Made by a program: the position numbers and the translations under genes
Shown here: piece after piece, positions 44,504 through 54,469 of the stretch
Position numbering within the stretch: the stretch's first letter is position 1
How the letters are laid out: the number at the start of each line of letters is the position of its first letter
Notes under the pieces: generated by a model
Told to the model about the DNA's origin: nothing
What the model saw: the letters and a program-made list of their open reading frames with translations, nothing else
Database searches by the model: none
Origin: Selenomonadaceae bacterium
Lineage (GTDB): Bacteria > Bacillota > Negativicutes > Selenomonadales > Selenomonadaceae
Assembly: GCA_017428215.1 (NCBI GenBank)
Contig: JAFRRH010000045.1
Span: forward strand, 62,001-126,000
Direction of reading: 5' to 3'
DNA length: 64,000 nt

Positions 44504-45157
44504 TTGAAGGAAGAAACTAAAAATAAAATCGCCGCGCTGACTTTTGAAGACTTGCCCGCTGATATTGACGGCTTCACGCTGAAAAAAATTTATGCGGTGG
44601 ACGAGGACAAATTTATTTTTTTTAGTTACGTTGACGACGTGATTCACTGCGCCTTAACTACTTACTTTCACGAGGAGACTACGGAATTTAAAGTTCTACA
44701 GAAAATCGGCTTAACGGAATTTTGCTTGACGGATTTTTTTACTGAAGACTTCGCGCATTTTAAAGAGCTGATTAACGCGGAACTTGACGGCGTGATTAAA
44801 AATCTGCGCGGCGTCCGAGATAAAACGCCAAATAATTTTCTACGCGAGAAAAAAATTGATACGTGGAAATTCGGAAATGAATTGCCAGAGACGCTTGAGG
44901 GCTTTGAACTTTTTATAAAACCTGCCGCGCCCGTCGAAGTCACGAACGGTTCTTTTATAATCATCAACTACGCTGACTTTAAAATCAACAGTGATTTTGT
45001 TTTATACTACAACGTTTACAGCGACGAATTCAGCGGCGAGATTCGCGTTGACAGTGTGCCTCACGTCATTTATACTTTTGACGCGAAAAATCTCGACGAC
45101 TTGGAGACTAAGCTTAGGGAAAATTTAGTACCTGAACTTAAATTAATCCGCCAATAA
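44504..45157 (+). CDS. Unknown protein with an internal tandem duplication
   Basis: 217 residues, cytoplasmic, no signal peptide or membrane helix. Residues about 12-107 and 119-215 look like two copies of the same roughly 95-residue module: each has a LP-x-x-[IL]-[DE]-GF start, then hydrophobic strands (FIFFSYVDDVIH; SFIIINYADFKI), a Thr/Ser-rich acidic turn and a helix rich in Leu/Glu (FKELINAELDGVIKNL; LDDLETKLRENLVPEL). The start is TTG with GGGAGGA upstream. It precedes the next gene by 18 bases, so they are probably cotranscribed. No family recognised. Confidence 0.75.
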   Translation: MKEETKNKIAALTFEDLPADIDGFTLKKIYAVDEDKFIFFSYVDDVIHCALTTYFHEETTEFKVLQKIGLTEFCLTDFFTEDFAHFKELINAELDGVIKNLRGVRDKTPNNFLREKKIDTWKFGNELPETLEGFELFIKPAAPVEVTNGSFIIINYADFKINSDFVLYYNVYSDEFSGEIRVDSVPHVIYTFDAKNLDDLETKLRENLVPELKLIRQ

Positions 45158-45175
45158 AATTTAGGAGGTCAACTT

Positions 45176-46378
45176 ATGGGCGATGAGCTTTTTATTAAAC
45201 TGCGCGATTGTTTCACGGCTGGTTATACCCTTCCGCAATATTGCATTGACAACGGCATAAAAAAACCGCTGTTCGTCTCCGAAAAAAAATACGAGCTGTT
45301 TTTGTGGGAAGTTCACGTTCAATTTTATTACGACAAAAAAATTACAGCTCAATTTTGTTTTGTCGACGATGAGCAAATCTTAAAAAATGCTTTCGGAATT
45401 ACTTGGATTGCCGGAAAGTTTATCTCTAAAAATATTTCAGCAATGAATTTTGACAATTTTGACGCCATTATTCTTCTTACTAAAGAAAATATAGACGCAA
45501 CAGGCAAAAAGATTATTCGTTTTGCTGAGTTGGAACAATTTTTTATTCGGCGGACGTATGTAGAAATTCCGTTACTCCATTTTTTACAACGTTATCCCAA
45601 AGTTAAATTATTTTTAACAAATTTCCCCACTAATATGAAACGTTACGTGGCAGGAGTAGAATTTTATTCTCAACTGTGTTCATTTGGAAGACTCAAAAAT
45701 ATTGTTCGTACAGATAAAAATAATGATATCGAAACCTCACTTGATAAATTTGGTTATACTCATGAACAAATTAACGAAATTGTTGAAGCACCAGACATAA
45801 TAAAAAAACTTGATGGCTCAACAAAAATGATTGGCGACGATAATAAGTTTTTGCAAGGAATTGTTGATGGTAAACGTATCACAGAATATCAACCCGAAAA
45901 ATTTCTGAACAAAATTTATTTTTTTGGCTCTTGCCATCACTATGGCGTAAATGCACCTTTTGATAAAACGATTGAAAGTTATCTTCAAAAGATGTTAAAC
46001 AAGCATGGGGCACCTTATCGCGTGGAAAATGAATCTCAACGTTATCTTAACCGTTACCAAGACATTTTTTATAATCTTAACAAAATAAATCCTATGCCAG
46101 GTGATATTATTTTTGTTTGGATTAGTAATTTGCGTGCCAATAATGAAATTCTTCCTTTTGCTGATATAAGTGATGCTTTCGACCCGCCGCATGACTATAA
46201 AAAGGTTTTTTGCGTAAAGGATCATGTAAATGAACTTGGCTATAAGCTTGTAGCAGAGAAATACTTTAAATTCCTGACGGAGAACAATTTCTTCCGCGAC
46301 GTAGAATTTAATTATCCAATACCCCCTCCACGTATCATAGATATGGTATACCGTCTTGGGTCGAGCAGAGCGGCGTAA
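45176..46378 (+). pseudogene. Frameshifted gene, 5' part: unknown domain plus SGNH-like domain
   Basis: 400 codons from an ATG behind TTAGGAGG. The second half has FFGSCHHYGVNAPFDKTIES and DHVNELGYKLVAEKYF, resembling SGNH-hydrolase-like modules found next to nucleotidyltransferases (FGxC...G block and DxxHxN...Y block). The first 220 residues are unrecognised. The reading frame ends in SSRAA then a stop at 46378, but another frame continues without break (WVEQSGVNAPVNPELENYKQ) straight into the CitC-like domain. One protein of about 740 residues is the likely ancestor. A sequencing error is also possible. Confidence 0.6.
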
Positions 46379-47394
46379 ATGCTCCCGTCAATCCAGAATT
46401 AGAAAATTACAAGCAACAGCTTAAAGCTCGGCGAACTTCAATCGGTGCGCTGGTCATGAATTGCAATCCGTTCACACTCGGACATTTGCATTTAGTCGAA
46501 TATGCTGCCGCGCAGGTTGTTAAGCTTTATATTTTCGTCGTGGAAGAGGACAAAAGCGAATTTCCCTTTGCTGATAGGATTGAACTCGTGCGGCAAGGCG
46601 TGAAGAATTTTTCCAATGTTGAAGTTTTGTCGAGCGGAAAGTTTATAATTTCGCAGACAACTTTTAGCGGCTATTTTAACAAGGCGTCACTGCAGGACGT
46701 GGCAGTTGATTCAAGCGAGGACGTTGAAATTTTTGCTAAGGAAATCGCACCGACATTGGGAATAACAGTACGTTTTGCGGGCGAGGAACCTAAAGACAAT
46801 GTCACACGCCAATACAACGAGACGATGAAAAAAATTCTTCCGCGCTATGGCATTGAGTTTTGCGAAATTCCGCGCAAAGAATTTGACGGCGAGCCGATAA
46901 GCGCAAGCTCTGTTCGCGATGCTATTAAAAACGGCGACATTGATAAAGTTAAAAGTCTTGTGCCCGAAACGACGTTTGATTATCTTTGCAAGCGACATCC
47001 AAAGTTTGCACGCTACTTTACAGCCAGAATAGATATTAAGTTGACGACAACGGAAGGCGATTTTCAAATCCTTTCCACGTCTGACGATAAAGTAAATATA
47101 ACAAAATCTGGCTCGGTTAAACAAGGCGGCATTGGCTATCAAATTCAGTCTTGCGCTGGTAAATTAGAGTTTATTGCTAAAGCCACAGTAGACGGACGAA
47201 TTTGGTTGTATCTCGGCAGTTCAGATGTTAGATGTTTGATTGATTATGATAAACTAACAGTGAACGGACAGAAAATATTTGATACGGTTACGCCCGCTTG
47301 CCAAGATGAACCTTACGTCTATAACGTGGGTGTACAAGCTAACGAGGAAATCAAAATACAAATTGAATGGCTTCCGCACAAGAACAACATGTAA
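46344..47394 (+). pseudogene. Frameshifted gene, 3' part: CitC-like nucleotidyltransferase domain
   Basis: This frame opens near 46344. The first ATG (46456) would begin in the middle of the conserved SIGALVMNCNPFTLGHLHLV block, so it is unlikely to be the true start. The HxGH-type motif TLGHLHLV, RIELVRQGVKNF, the FAGEEPKDNVTRQYNETM region and the motif EPISASSVRDAI match the citrate-lyase-ligase (CitC) nucleotidyltransferase family. A C-terminal beta-rich extension (about 110 residues) follows the transferase. The product would attach a nucleotide to an unknown substrate. Confidence 0.6.
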
Positions 47395-47415
47395 GAATCA
47401 AAAATATAAAAAAAG

Positions 47416-47448
47416 TCCCGTCGAAAAACTCGGCGGGATAATTTTTTA
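47416..47448. terminator. Bidirectional terminator between converging genes
   Basis: CCCGTCG, loop AAAAACT and CGGCGGG, followed by ATAATTTTTT on the plus strand and preceded by AAAAAAAG, giving a T run on the minus strand too. Confidence 0.8.
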
Positions 47449-47460
47449 TCGGGAAAAATT

Positions 47461-48846
47461 TTATCTTCTATAAGCTGTGACTTGCTGGTAATGTTTCTTG
47501 AAGAATTCTTCGGCGACTTGCGGGAAGAGTGCGTAGCTCAAAACGTCTTCATCGGTCGGGTTAAGGAAGCCTTTGTTAATCAATTCGTCTTTGAACTGCG
47601 CAAAAGTTTCGCCCTTAGCGTCTTCAACGGAGCAATCTTCAATAATTTGATCTTCGGGGATTTTAAGCGTCTTAGTGATAAAGTCACGGTCAACGGGAAC
47701 GGGCGTGCGTCCGAATTTGCCGCGAACCATATCTTTAAATTCGTTCGGAACCATTTTATAACGTTCGCCCGCCATGACGTTCATAGTTGCCTGCGTGCCG
47801 ACAATCTGGCTGGACGGAGTGACGAGCGGCGGATAACCTGCATCTGCGCGGACACGGGGCATTTCGTCGAGGAGGTCTTGATATTTATCTTCCATGCCCG
47901 CCTCTTTGAGTTGGTTGGCAAGATTGGACAACATGCCGCCGGGAATTTGGAAGTCGAGGACATTGACGTTAATATCAAAGTAACCTTTAAGCCCGAATTC
48001 CTTAATTAGTTCCTGCTTAACGCCTAAGAAATGTTTAGCAATGGGCGTCATAGCTTGACGGTCAAGACCAGTGTCACGTTCGTGACCTGCAAACATGGCG
48101 ACGATAGTTTCCGTGCAAGGTTGGGAAGTGTCGCTGGAGAAAGGACTCAACGCGCAGTCAACAATATCAACGCCCGCCTCAATCGCCTTGAGATATGTGG
48201 CGTGTCCGAATCCGGAGGTGCAGTGCGTGTGGAGTTCAACGGGAATATCCAAGCCGGCTTTGAGTTTTTTAACGAGGTCGTCAGCGGCATAGGGCGCGAG
48301 CAATCCGGACATGTCTTTAATACAAACAGAGTGGCAACCCATTTCCTGCAACTCTTTAGCAAGCTCCACGAACATTTCGTTTGTATGGACAGGGCTAATC
48401 GTGTAGACTAAGCAACCTTGAACTTCGGGTTTTTCGGGGCAAGCAAGCGCGGCTTTAATCGCGACTTTAAGATTGCGAACGTCGTTAAGGGCGTCAAAAA
48501 TTCTAAATACGCCAATGCCGTGCGCTGAGGCGTGCTGAACAAATTTTTCTACAACGTCGTTGGAATAGTGATTGTAGCCGAGAAGATTTTGTCCGCGCAG
48601 AAGCATTTGAATTGGCGTATTTTTAAGGTTAGCCTTTAGTTTGTCGAGGCGTTCCCAGGGGTCTTCGTCTAAAAATCTCAAGCAGCTGTCGAAAGTCGCG
48701 CCGCCCCACGCTTCCAGAGCTTTATAGCCGATTTTGTCGAGGCTAGCCAACATTGGCTCCATTTGACGATAGCGCATACGAGTCGCAAGCAAGGATTGAT
48801 GCCCGTCGCGCAGGACTGTCTCCATGATTTGAAGCGGTTTCGCCAT
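47461..48846 (-). CDS. Carboxyltransferase subunit (pyruvate carboxylase subunit B / oxaloacetate decarboxylase alpha type)
   Basis: 461 residues. The carboxyltransferase domain shows METVLRDGHQSLLATRM, LEAWGGATFDSCLRFL, RGQNLLGYNHY, IKDMSGLLAPYAA, ELHTHCTSGFGHATYLK and DCALSPFSSDTSQPCTE, with the metal-binding DGHQ and HTH residues. There is no biotin-carrier domain with an AMKM motif at the C-terminus; that part may be encoded elsewhere. Members act in oxaloacetate decarboxylation, pyruvate carboxylation or transcarboxylation. AGGAGGG lies before the ATG. Confidence 0.88.
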   Translation of the reverse strand: MAKPLQIMETVLRDGHQSLLATRMRYRQMEPMLASLDKIGYKALEAWGGATFDSCLRFLDEDPWERLDKLKANLKNTPIQMLLRGQNLLGYNHYSNDVVEKFVQHASAHGIGVFRIFDALNDVRNLKVAIKAALACPEKPEVQGCLVYTISPVHTNEMFVELAKELQEMGCHSVCIKDMSGLLAPYAADDLVKKLKAGLDIPVELHTHCTSGFGHATYLKAIEAGVDIVDCALSPFSSDTSQPCTETIVAMFAGHERDTGLDRQAMTPIAKHFLGVKQELIKEFGLKGYFDINVNVLDFQIPGGMLSNLANQLKEAGMEDKYQDLLDEMPRVRADAGYPPLVTPSSQIVGTQATMNVMAGERYKMVPNEFKDMVRGKFGRTPVPVDRDFITKTLKIPEDQIIEDCSVEDAKGETFAQFKDELINKGFLNPTDEDVLSYALFPQVAEEFFKKHYQQVTAYRR

Positions 48847-48950
48847 AAATACACCCTCCTAAAAATTTTTGTAATGTTTGCAACGATTATAGATTTTATT
48901 TATCGTAATGTCAATCAGCGCGGCTAAATTTATAAATAAAACTTATCTTA

Positions 48951-51191
48951 TTATTTAGCCGGAAGAATTTTTGCTAGCGTTTCCATCATTTTTGGTACGT
49001 CGATAGGTTTAGCAATGTGCGCGTTCATTCCGGCATCAAGTGCGGCTTTTACGTCCTCGCTGAAGGCGTTGGCTGTCATTGCGATAATCGGCACTTGCGC
49101 AAGTTTTTTATCGGGTAGCTCGCGAATTTTTCTTGCCGCCTCGTAGCCGTTCATTATTGGCATTTGTATATCCATTAACACCGCGTCATAGACATTATCC
49201 GAACTTGCCGCAACTTTCTCTACAGCGTCCTTGCCGTCAGTCGCCGTGTCGACGATAAAGCCCTCACTCTCAAGGAGCATTTTGGCAATTTCGCGATTAA
49301 CTTCAATGTCGTCAACGAGCAAAAGTTTTTTGTCGGTGAAGTCGATAACCTGCGCGGCTTGTTTATTTTCTGCGGCAATTTCCTCGCGCATTTCGTCAGC
49401 AAGCTCAAAAGTAATTTCAATGACAAATTCGGTGCCTTCGCCCGGCGCAGTGATAACTTTAATCGTGCCGCCCATTAAGTCGACGATACTTTTTGTAATC
49501 GCCATGCCAAGCCCCGTGCCTTGAATTTTGCTAACGGTTGACGTTCTCTCGCGTTCAAACGCCTCAAAAACTTTAGCGGCGAATTCGGGCGTCATACCAA
49601 TGCCGCTGTCCTTAACGCGCAATTCATAATCGGCAAACACGTCGCGAACTTCGCTTACTTGCTTTAACGTCACGGAAATATTGCCGCCTTCGGGTGTAAA
49701 TTTATAAGCATTGCTCAAAAGATTTAGCAACACGCGATTAAGGCGATTTTTATCGCACACAACAAATTTATCCGTAACGTTGGACGTGTCGACGCTGAAT
49801 GAAATATTTTTGCCAGCCATTTGCGTTGCGAACATGTCATAAACTTCATCGAGCGCGGTAACAATATTCATGCCGTCGAGTTCAAGCTCCATTTTGCCGC
49901 TTTCAATACGGCTCATCTCCAACACATCATTAATCAGCGCGAGTAAATGTTGGCTTGAGGCGTCAATTTTATTAAGGAAGTCGTACATTCGGTTGGGGAT
50001 ATTATCGGGGCAAGGTTCCCTTTTATACAGCGGACAAGCCTCGCAAGTCTTATGCAAATCTTTAGCAAGGTTGAGATAACCAACTATTGCGTTCATTGGC
50101 GTGCGTATATCGTGGCTCATATTCGACAGGAAAGTTGACTTGGCTTTATTGGCTTGCTCGGCGCGTTCCTTTTGCTCAATAAGTTCCGCCTGCCTTTGCT
50201 TAAGTTCCTCACCCTGCAATTTTATCGTCTCGTAATGTTCTTGCAGTTGATGAGTATAAGCCTCCTGCGAATGGACGTAGCGAACTTGCATGACGGTATA
50301 GCCGATTAACAGAATCACGAAGAGAAAACTGGAAATAATCAGCGCGATTAGCCACGGACGACTTGTAATCATTTCTTCGAGCGTAATATTTTCGTAGCGA
50401 TTGATTATCCATTTTTTAGTTAGCGCGTCGAGCCGCCCTTCCTGTTGCATTTGAATTAAGACGGCGTTAACTCGCACGCGCAACATTGTATCTTCGGGGT
50501 GCATGGCTAGTGTACCGTAAACGTGCTGAACCGCGTAGCTCGGAAAAACGTCTGTAAGGTCTAGCTTTTCAATGAAACTGCCGCCGACTTGAATCGGGCA
50601 AATTGCAAATTCGTATTCGCCGTTCCTTATCCCGTTGAAAATCCGCTGATAGGAGTGTACGTAAGAAATTTCGTCGTCTAGTCCTAAACCTGGCATTCTG
50701 TGCAGAGAGGCAACGCGCCGCCCGTAAAGTTCAGCAACGGAAGAAATTTCCTTGCGCCCGTAAACGACGTATTGTTTTTCAGTGGTGGGAAGCGTCGCGA
50801 TAATGTCGGGATTATTTATAATTAAATCGCTTTCCATGTTCATAATTATATCCGCGTCGCCTTTTAGAAAAATTCTATTGGCAGCGTCCCAATCCATCAA
50901 CACCAAGTCAAGATTCATTTGCAGGCGATTGGCAATTTCATACATCATTTCCACATCGTAGCCTTGATAACTGCCGTTTTCGTCAACATAGGAATAAGGC
51001 GCGTAATCGCGGTCGGTTACAACGCGCAAAGTTTTTTTGTATTTATTTATCGGCTGAGTTTCTACCTTTGGAGCCCCTCGGAAGATGCCGGAAAGATTAA
51101 AATAAATTCCCGCAAAAATTACTGCGAGAATAATTGGTAAAACTATCGTCGCCTTTACAAGAAAATTTTTTTTCGGAGCCTGCGTATTCAT
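48951..51191 (-). CDS. Hybrid sensor kinase with solute-binding sensor domain and receiver domain
   Basis: 746 residues. After a membrane anchor (about 20-40) comes a family-3 solute-binding domain (TLRVVTDRDYAPYSYVD, GYDVEMMYEIANRL, FLKGDADIIMNME). A second membrane helix (about 282-302) is followed by a coiled coil, the H-box FLSNMSHDIRTPMNAIVGYL, an ATPase domain (NLLSNAYKF, DSGIGMTPE, GTGLGMAI) and a receiver with phospho-acceptor YDAVLMDIQMPIMNG. An unusual Cys-rich insert (CEACPLYKREPC) sits between the two helices of the dimerisation domain. I start it at the ATG at 51191, with AAAGGA upstream. It probably responds to a small polar ligand. Confidence 0.9.
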   Translation of the reverse strand: MNTQAPKKNFLVKATIVLPIILAVIFAGIYFNLSGIFRGAPKVETQPINKYKKTLRVVTDRDYAPYSYVDENGSYQGYDVEMMYEIANRLQMNLDLVLMDWDAANRIFLKGDADIIMNMESDLIINNPDIIATLPTTEKQYVVYGRKEISSVAELYGRRVASLHRMPGLGLDDEISYVHSYQRIFNGIRNGEYEFAICPIQVGGSFIEKLDLTDVFPSYAVQHVYGTLAMHPEDTMLRVRVNAVLIQMQQEGRLDALTKKWIINRYENITLEEMITSRPWLIALIISSFLFVILLIGYTVMQVRYVHSQEAYTHQLQEHYETIKLQGEELKQRQAELIEQKERAEQANKAKSTFLSNMSHDIRTPMNAIVGYLNLAKDLHKTCEACPLYKREPCPDNIPNRMYDFLNKIDASSQHLLALINDVLEMSRIESGKMELELDGMNIVTALDEVYDMFATQMAGKNISFSVDTSNVTDKFVVCDKNRLNRVLLNLLSNAYKFTPEGGNISVTLKQVSEVRDVFADYELRVKDSGIGMTPEFAAKVFEAFERERTSTVSKIQGTGLGMAITKSIVDLMGGTIKVITAPGEGTEFVIEITFELADEMREEIAAENKQAAQVIDFTDKKLLLVDDIEVNREIAKMLLESEGFIVDTATDGKDAVEKVAASSDNVYDAVLMDIQMPIMNGYEAARKIRELPDKKLAQVPIIAMTANAFSEDVKAALDAGMNAHIAKPIDVPKMMETLAKILPAK

Positions 51192-51256
51192 AGCATTTTT
51201 CCTTTCGAGCGGATACATTTCAAAGACTTTTCAACCCGATAACAATTTTACTAAAA

Positions 51257-52156
51257 TTATTTACTTGAAGAAGTTTTACCGCCGAATTTCCTAAGCTCAA
51301 GCCAAAGTGGTCCCGCGATAAAGATTGACGAATAACAGCCGCTCATAAAGCCGACAATTAGCGCGAAGGCAAAATCTTTTGTCGTCTCGCCGCCGAAGAA
51401 AAACAGCGCGAACGTCGTAAATAAACACGTGAAGACCGTATACAGCGAACGCGTCAAAGTTTGATAAATTGAGCGATTGACAAGTTCGACGACATTGCCG
51501 CCGCGTCTGAAGTGCAATTTTAAATTCTCGCGCACTCTGTCGAAGATAACTATTGTGTCGTTGATTGAGTAGCCGACGACCGTCAACAACGCCGCCACGA
51601 ATGAAGAATCAACTTGCCGCTGTGTAAACGAGAAAAACGCCAAAACAATTAAAATGTCGTGGACGAGAGCCGCAACCGCCGCGATACCAAATCGGAACTC
51701 GAAACGATAGGCGACGTATAAAATTATCAGCACCCAAGAAACTACTAGCGCAAGTACCGCGTTCAAAATTAATTCGCCGCCGATGACCGCGCCAACTTTT
51801 TCCTCGCGCAGAACTTCATAACCGCCAACTTTATCTTTTATCGCCGCCATAACTTCTTTACGTTGAGTTTCTTCCAAGTCAACTGTGCGAATCATTACGT
51901 CCGTTGAAGTCGCAACGTCAGAACTTTCGCCCGAAAGCTGAATCGTCGCGCCGTCAAGCCCAAAAGGTTTTAAACTCTCGCGAACTTGCGCAATCCCGAC
52001 GGGCTGTTCAAATTTTAAATCAATAATCGTGCCGCCCGTGAAGTCAATTCCGAAATTAAAACCGCGTGTCACCATAGAAATCAAACCTGGAACAATCACG
52101 AGCAGGGAAATAATAAACCACATCTTGCCGCGTCCAGCAATGTCAAATTTCGGCAT
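51257..52156 (-). CDS. secF: Protein translocase subunit SecF
   Basis: 299-residue membrane protein with the RND-like fold that helps Sec translocation using the proton gradient. The first helix is followed by GFNFGIDFTGGTIIDLKFE, and the C-terminal five helices include AAVAALVHDILIVL, TVVGYSINDTIVIFDRVREN and TRSLYTVFTCLFTTFALF. Its ATG overlaps the stop of secD (TAATG), as is common for this pair. Confidence 0.96.
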   Translation of the reverse strand: MPKFDIAGRGKMWFIISLLVIVPGLISMVTRGFNFGIDFTGGTIIDLKFEQPVGIAQVRESLKPFGLDGATIQLSGESSDVATSTDVMIRTVDLEETQRKEVMAAIKDKVGGYEVLREEKVGAVIGGELILNAVLALVVSWVLIILYVAYRFEFRFGIAAVAALVHDILIVLAFFSFTQRQVDSSFVAALLTVVGYSINDTIVIFDRVRENLKLHFRRGGNVVELVNRSIYQTLTRSLYTVFTCLFTTFALFFFGGETTKDFAFALIVGFMSGCYSSIFIAGPLWLELRKFGGKTSSSK

Positions 52157-53406
52157 TATGACTTCACCTCCTTAGAAGCGTCAAATAATACAAAGCCGTC
52201 TGCGCCATAGGCTGAAGGACTTTCCACGACCTTTGAACTGACCAAAAGTTTTAGCATGAATTGCGTTAAACTTACTGCCGTCAACATGCTAAGCAACACA
52301 CCTAATCCAAGCGTTATTGCGAAACCGCGAATGGTGCCCGTGCCGAATAAGAATAAAACTCCCGCCGCGATTATCGTCGTTATGTTGGAGTCAAAAATTG
52401 TCGTGAATGCCCGCTTAAAGCCCGCGTCCATTGCCAGCCGAATTGACTTGCCTAATCTAAATTCCTCTTTGAAGTGCTCAAATATTAGAACGTTCGCATC
52501 GACTGCCATGCCGATTGATAAAATTATTCCCGCTACGCCCGGCAATGTCAACGTCGCGTCTAAACCCTTTAAAGTTCCCAAAAGCATTAACGTATACGCC
52601 ATTAAGCTAATATCCGCGATAAAGCCCGGCAATCTGTAGAATAAAAGCATAAACACTAACACCGCCGCAATACCGACGACGAATGCGAATTCTGATTTAT
52701 CTTTTGAATCTTGTCCGAGCGAAGGTCCAACGGTGCGCGTTTCGATTATGTTGACTTTAACGGGCAATGCGCCGCTCCGCAAAAGCACTGCTAGCCGTTG
52801 CGCCTCTTCCAGGTCACGTTGACCGGAAATTTCCGCTCTGCCGCCCAAAATTGGTTCACGGACAACGGGATTAGTTAAAATTTCTCCGTCAAGCAGAATT
52901 GCAATTTGCCTTCCGACATTTTCTAAAGTCGCGTCTGCAAATTTCTGCGCGCCCTCGTCGCTAAACTCCAAATTGACGACGCATTGACCGTTCTGTTGGT
53001 TCATTGCGGCTTGCGCGTCTTTTAAGTCCGTGCCCGTCAAGAGCGTGTTGCCTGCCTCGTCTTTGAACTCAAGCATTGCAGTTTTGCCGATAGTCTCAAT
53101 CGCCTTGTCGGGGTCTTTTATACCAGGCAATTCGATTATAACTCGCCGCTCGCCCTCGCGCTGAATTATCGGTTCGGTTAAGCCCAATTCATTAACGCGC
53201 TTTTCCATGATTGATACGACCCGTTGCATTGCGTCTTCATCGACTTTTGCAATGTCCGTGTCCTCCGCCTGTAATACAACATGCGTGCCGCCTTGCAAGT
53301 CCAATCCTTGACGTATCGAATGCGCCAATGGTCGAATAAAAATTACAAACAACGCCACGATTGCGCCTAAGCATATCAGTAGCTTGATTAAACTGTTCGT
53401 CCTCAC
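52156..53406 (-). CDS. secD: Protein translocase subunit SecD
   Basis: 416 residues. After a first helix comes IRQGLDLQGGTHVVLQAEDT, the P1 domain (VVSIMEKRVNELGLTEP, RRVIIELPGI) and five C-terminal helices with GIILSIGMAVDANVLIFE and SNITTIIAAGVLFLFGTGTI. SecD with SecF completes translocation of preproteins. I start it at the GTG at 53406 with GGGAG eight bases upstream; an in-frame start 66 bases earlier has no ribosome site. Confidence 0.95.
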   Translation of the reverse strand: MRTNSLIKLLICLGAIVALFVIFIRPLAHSIRQGLDLQGGTHVVLQAEDTDIAKVDEDAMQRVVSIMEKRVNELGLTEPIIQREGERRVIIELPGIKDPDKAIETIGKTAMLEFKDEAGNTLLTGTDLKDAQAAMNQQNGQCVVNLEFSDEGAQKFADATLENVGRQIAILLDGEILTNPVVREPILGGRAEISGQRDLEEAQRLAVLLRSGALPVKVNIIETRTVGPSLGQDSKDKSEFAFVVGIAAVLVFMLLFYRLPGFIADISLMAYTLMLLGTLKGLDATLTLPGVAGIILSIGMAVDANVLIFEHFKEEFRLGKSIRLAMDAGFKRAFTTIFDSNITTIIAAGVLFLFGTGTIRGFAITLGLGVLLSMLTAVSLTQFMLKLLVSSKVVESPSAYGADGFVLFDASKEVKS

Positions 53407-53517
53407 AAAAGTTTCTCCCTTCCAAAATTCATGTTCGCCCGTCAATATACTACAATGCGGAATAATGCGCAATGAAAAAATCCTGTTACTTTATCCTCTG
53501 CCGCGCCATGTCTCAGA

Positions 53518-53546
53518 TTGTCATTGTGTTTTGCCTGTGCTACAAT
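53518..53546 (+). promoter_or_regulatory. Promoter of the PHP-phosphatase gene
   Basis: TTGTCA (53518-53523), 17-base spacer, TACAAT (53541-53546), about 35 bases before the ATG at 53580. Confidence 0.65.
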
Positions 53547-53579
53547 GAAAAAAATATTTGATACCAAAGAGGCTTAAAT

Positions 53580-54428
53580 ATGAGATTTGATTATCACATG
53601 CACTTTGAATACGGTAACTATGATGAGAGGTGGACGCAAGGTTTTTTTTACGCGGCGAAAAGTCACGGGCTTGACGAAATTGGCATAAGCGAGCACACTC
53701 ACACTTTCCCAGAATTTAAGCAACTTTATTACGACGATTTAATTTTGGATTCGTCGCCCGTCGGAGAGTTTCAAAAAGTTTGGCTTAAGACGAATAAGTT
53801 TAAGCATACGCTCAAAGATTATTTTGACTTTATGGCGCGGCTGAAACAAAATCACGCGGTTAAAATCGGAATTGAGGTTTGCAACTTTAAAAATCAATCT
53901 GCCGTGAAAAAAATTTTAGACGCTTGGGATTTTGATTATCGGATTGGCTCGGTACATTTTTTATGGGGCTGGGGCTATGACGCCTCTAAACTTATCGCCG
54001 AGTGGAATAATCACGACTTGAAAAATATTTATGACGAATACGCCGCGCAGGTTGAAATTTTAGCGGCAAGCGGCAATTATGATATTCTTGGACACCCGTT
54101 TAATATTCGGCTGTTTAAATTTTTCCCTGACTTCGACGCGACACCTTACCTTGAACGAGTTGCCGCCGCGCTAAAAAAATTTGATATGGTTATTGACGTG
54201 AACACTGGCACGCTTTACCGTTATTCTGTTAAAGAAATTTCGCCATATGCCGATTTTATGAAAGTTGCCGCCGCTTACGATTTGCCTATTACGATAAATT
54301 CGGACGCTCATCAACCAGAAGATTGCGGTAAATTTTACGAGGAGGCTATTGATTATGTTCGCGGCTTTGGTTATAAAAAAATTGCACGATTTGATAAAAG
54401 ACAACGTGAACTTATCGACTTGACTTGA
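53580..54428 (+). CDS. PHP-domain phosphatase (histidinol-phosphatase-like)
   Basis: 282 residues with the metal-binding motifs of the PHP family in order: YHMHFEYG (residues 5-12), ISEHTHTFPEF (about 37), GIEVCNF (about 98), IGSVHFLWGWGYD (about 121), DILGHPFNIRL (about 165) and ITINSDAHQPEDCG (about 237). Such enzymes hydrolyse phosphomonoesters such as histidinol phosphate. No his genes are adjacent, so the exact substrate is uncertain. AGAGG lies before the ATG. Confidence 0.82.
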   Translation: MRFDYHMHFEYGNYDERWTQGFFYAAKSHGLDEIGISEHTHTFPEFKQLYYDDLILDSSPVGEFQKVWLKTNKFKHTLKDYFDFMARLKQNHAVKIGIEVCNFKNQSAVKKILDAWDFDYRIGSVHFLWGWGYDASKLIAEWNNHDLKNIYDEYAAQVEILAASGNYDILGHPFNIRLFKFFPDFDATPYLERVAAALKKFDMVIDVNTGTLYRYSVKEISPYADFMKVAAAYDLPITINSDAHQPEDCGKFYEEAIDYVRGFGYKKIARFDKRQRELIDLT

Positions 54429-54469
54429 AATGTTTGATATAATCGCTCCAAAGAGGAGGTTGCGAACTC

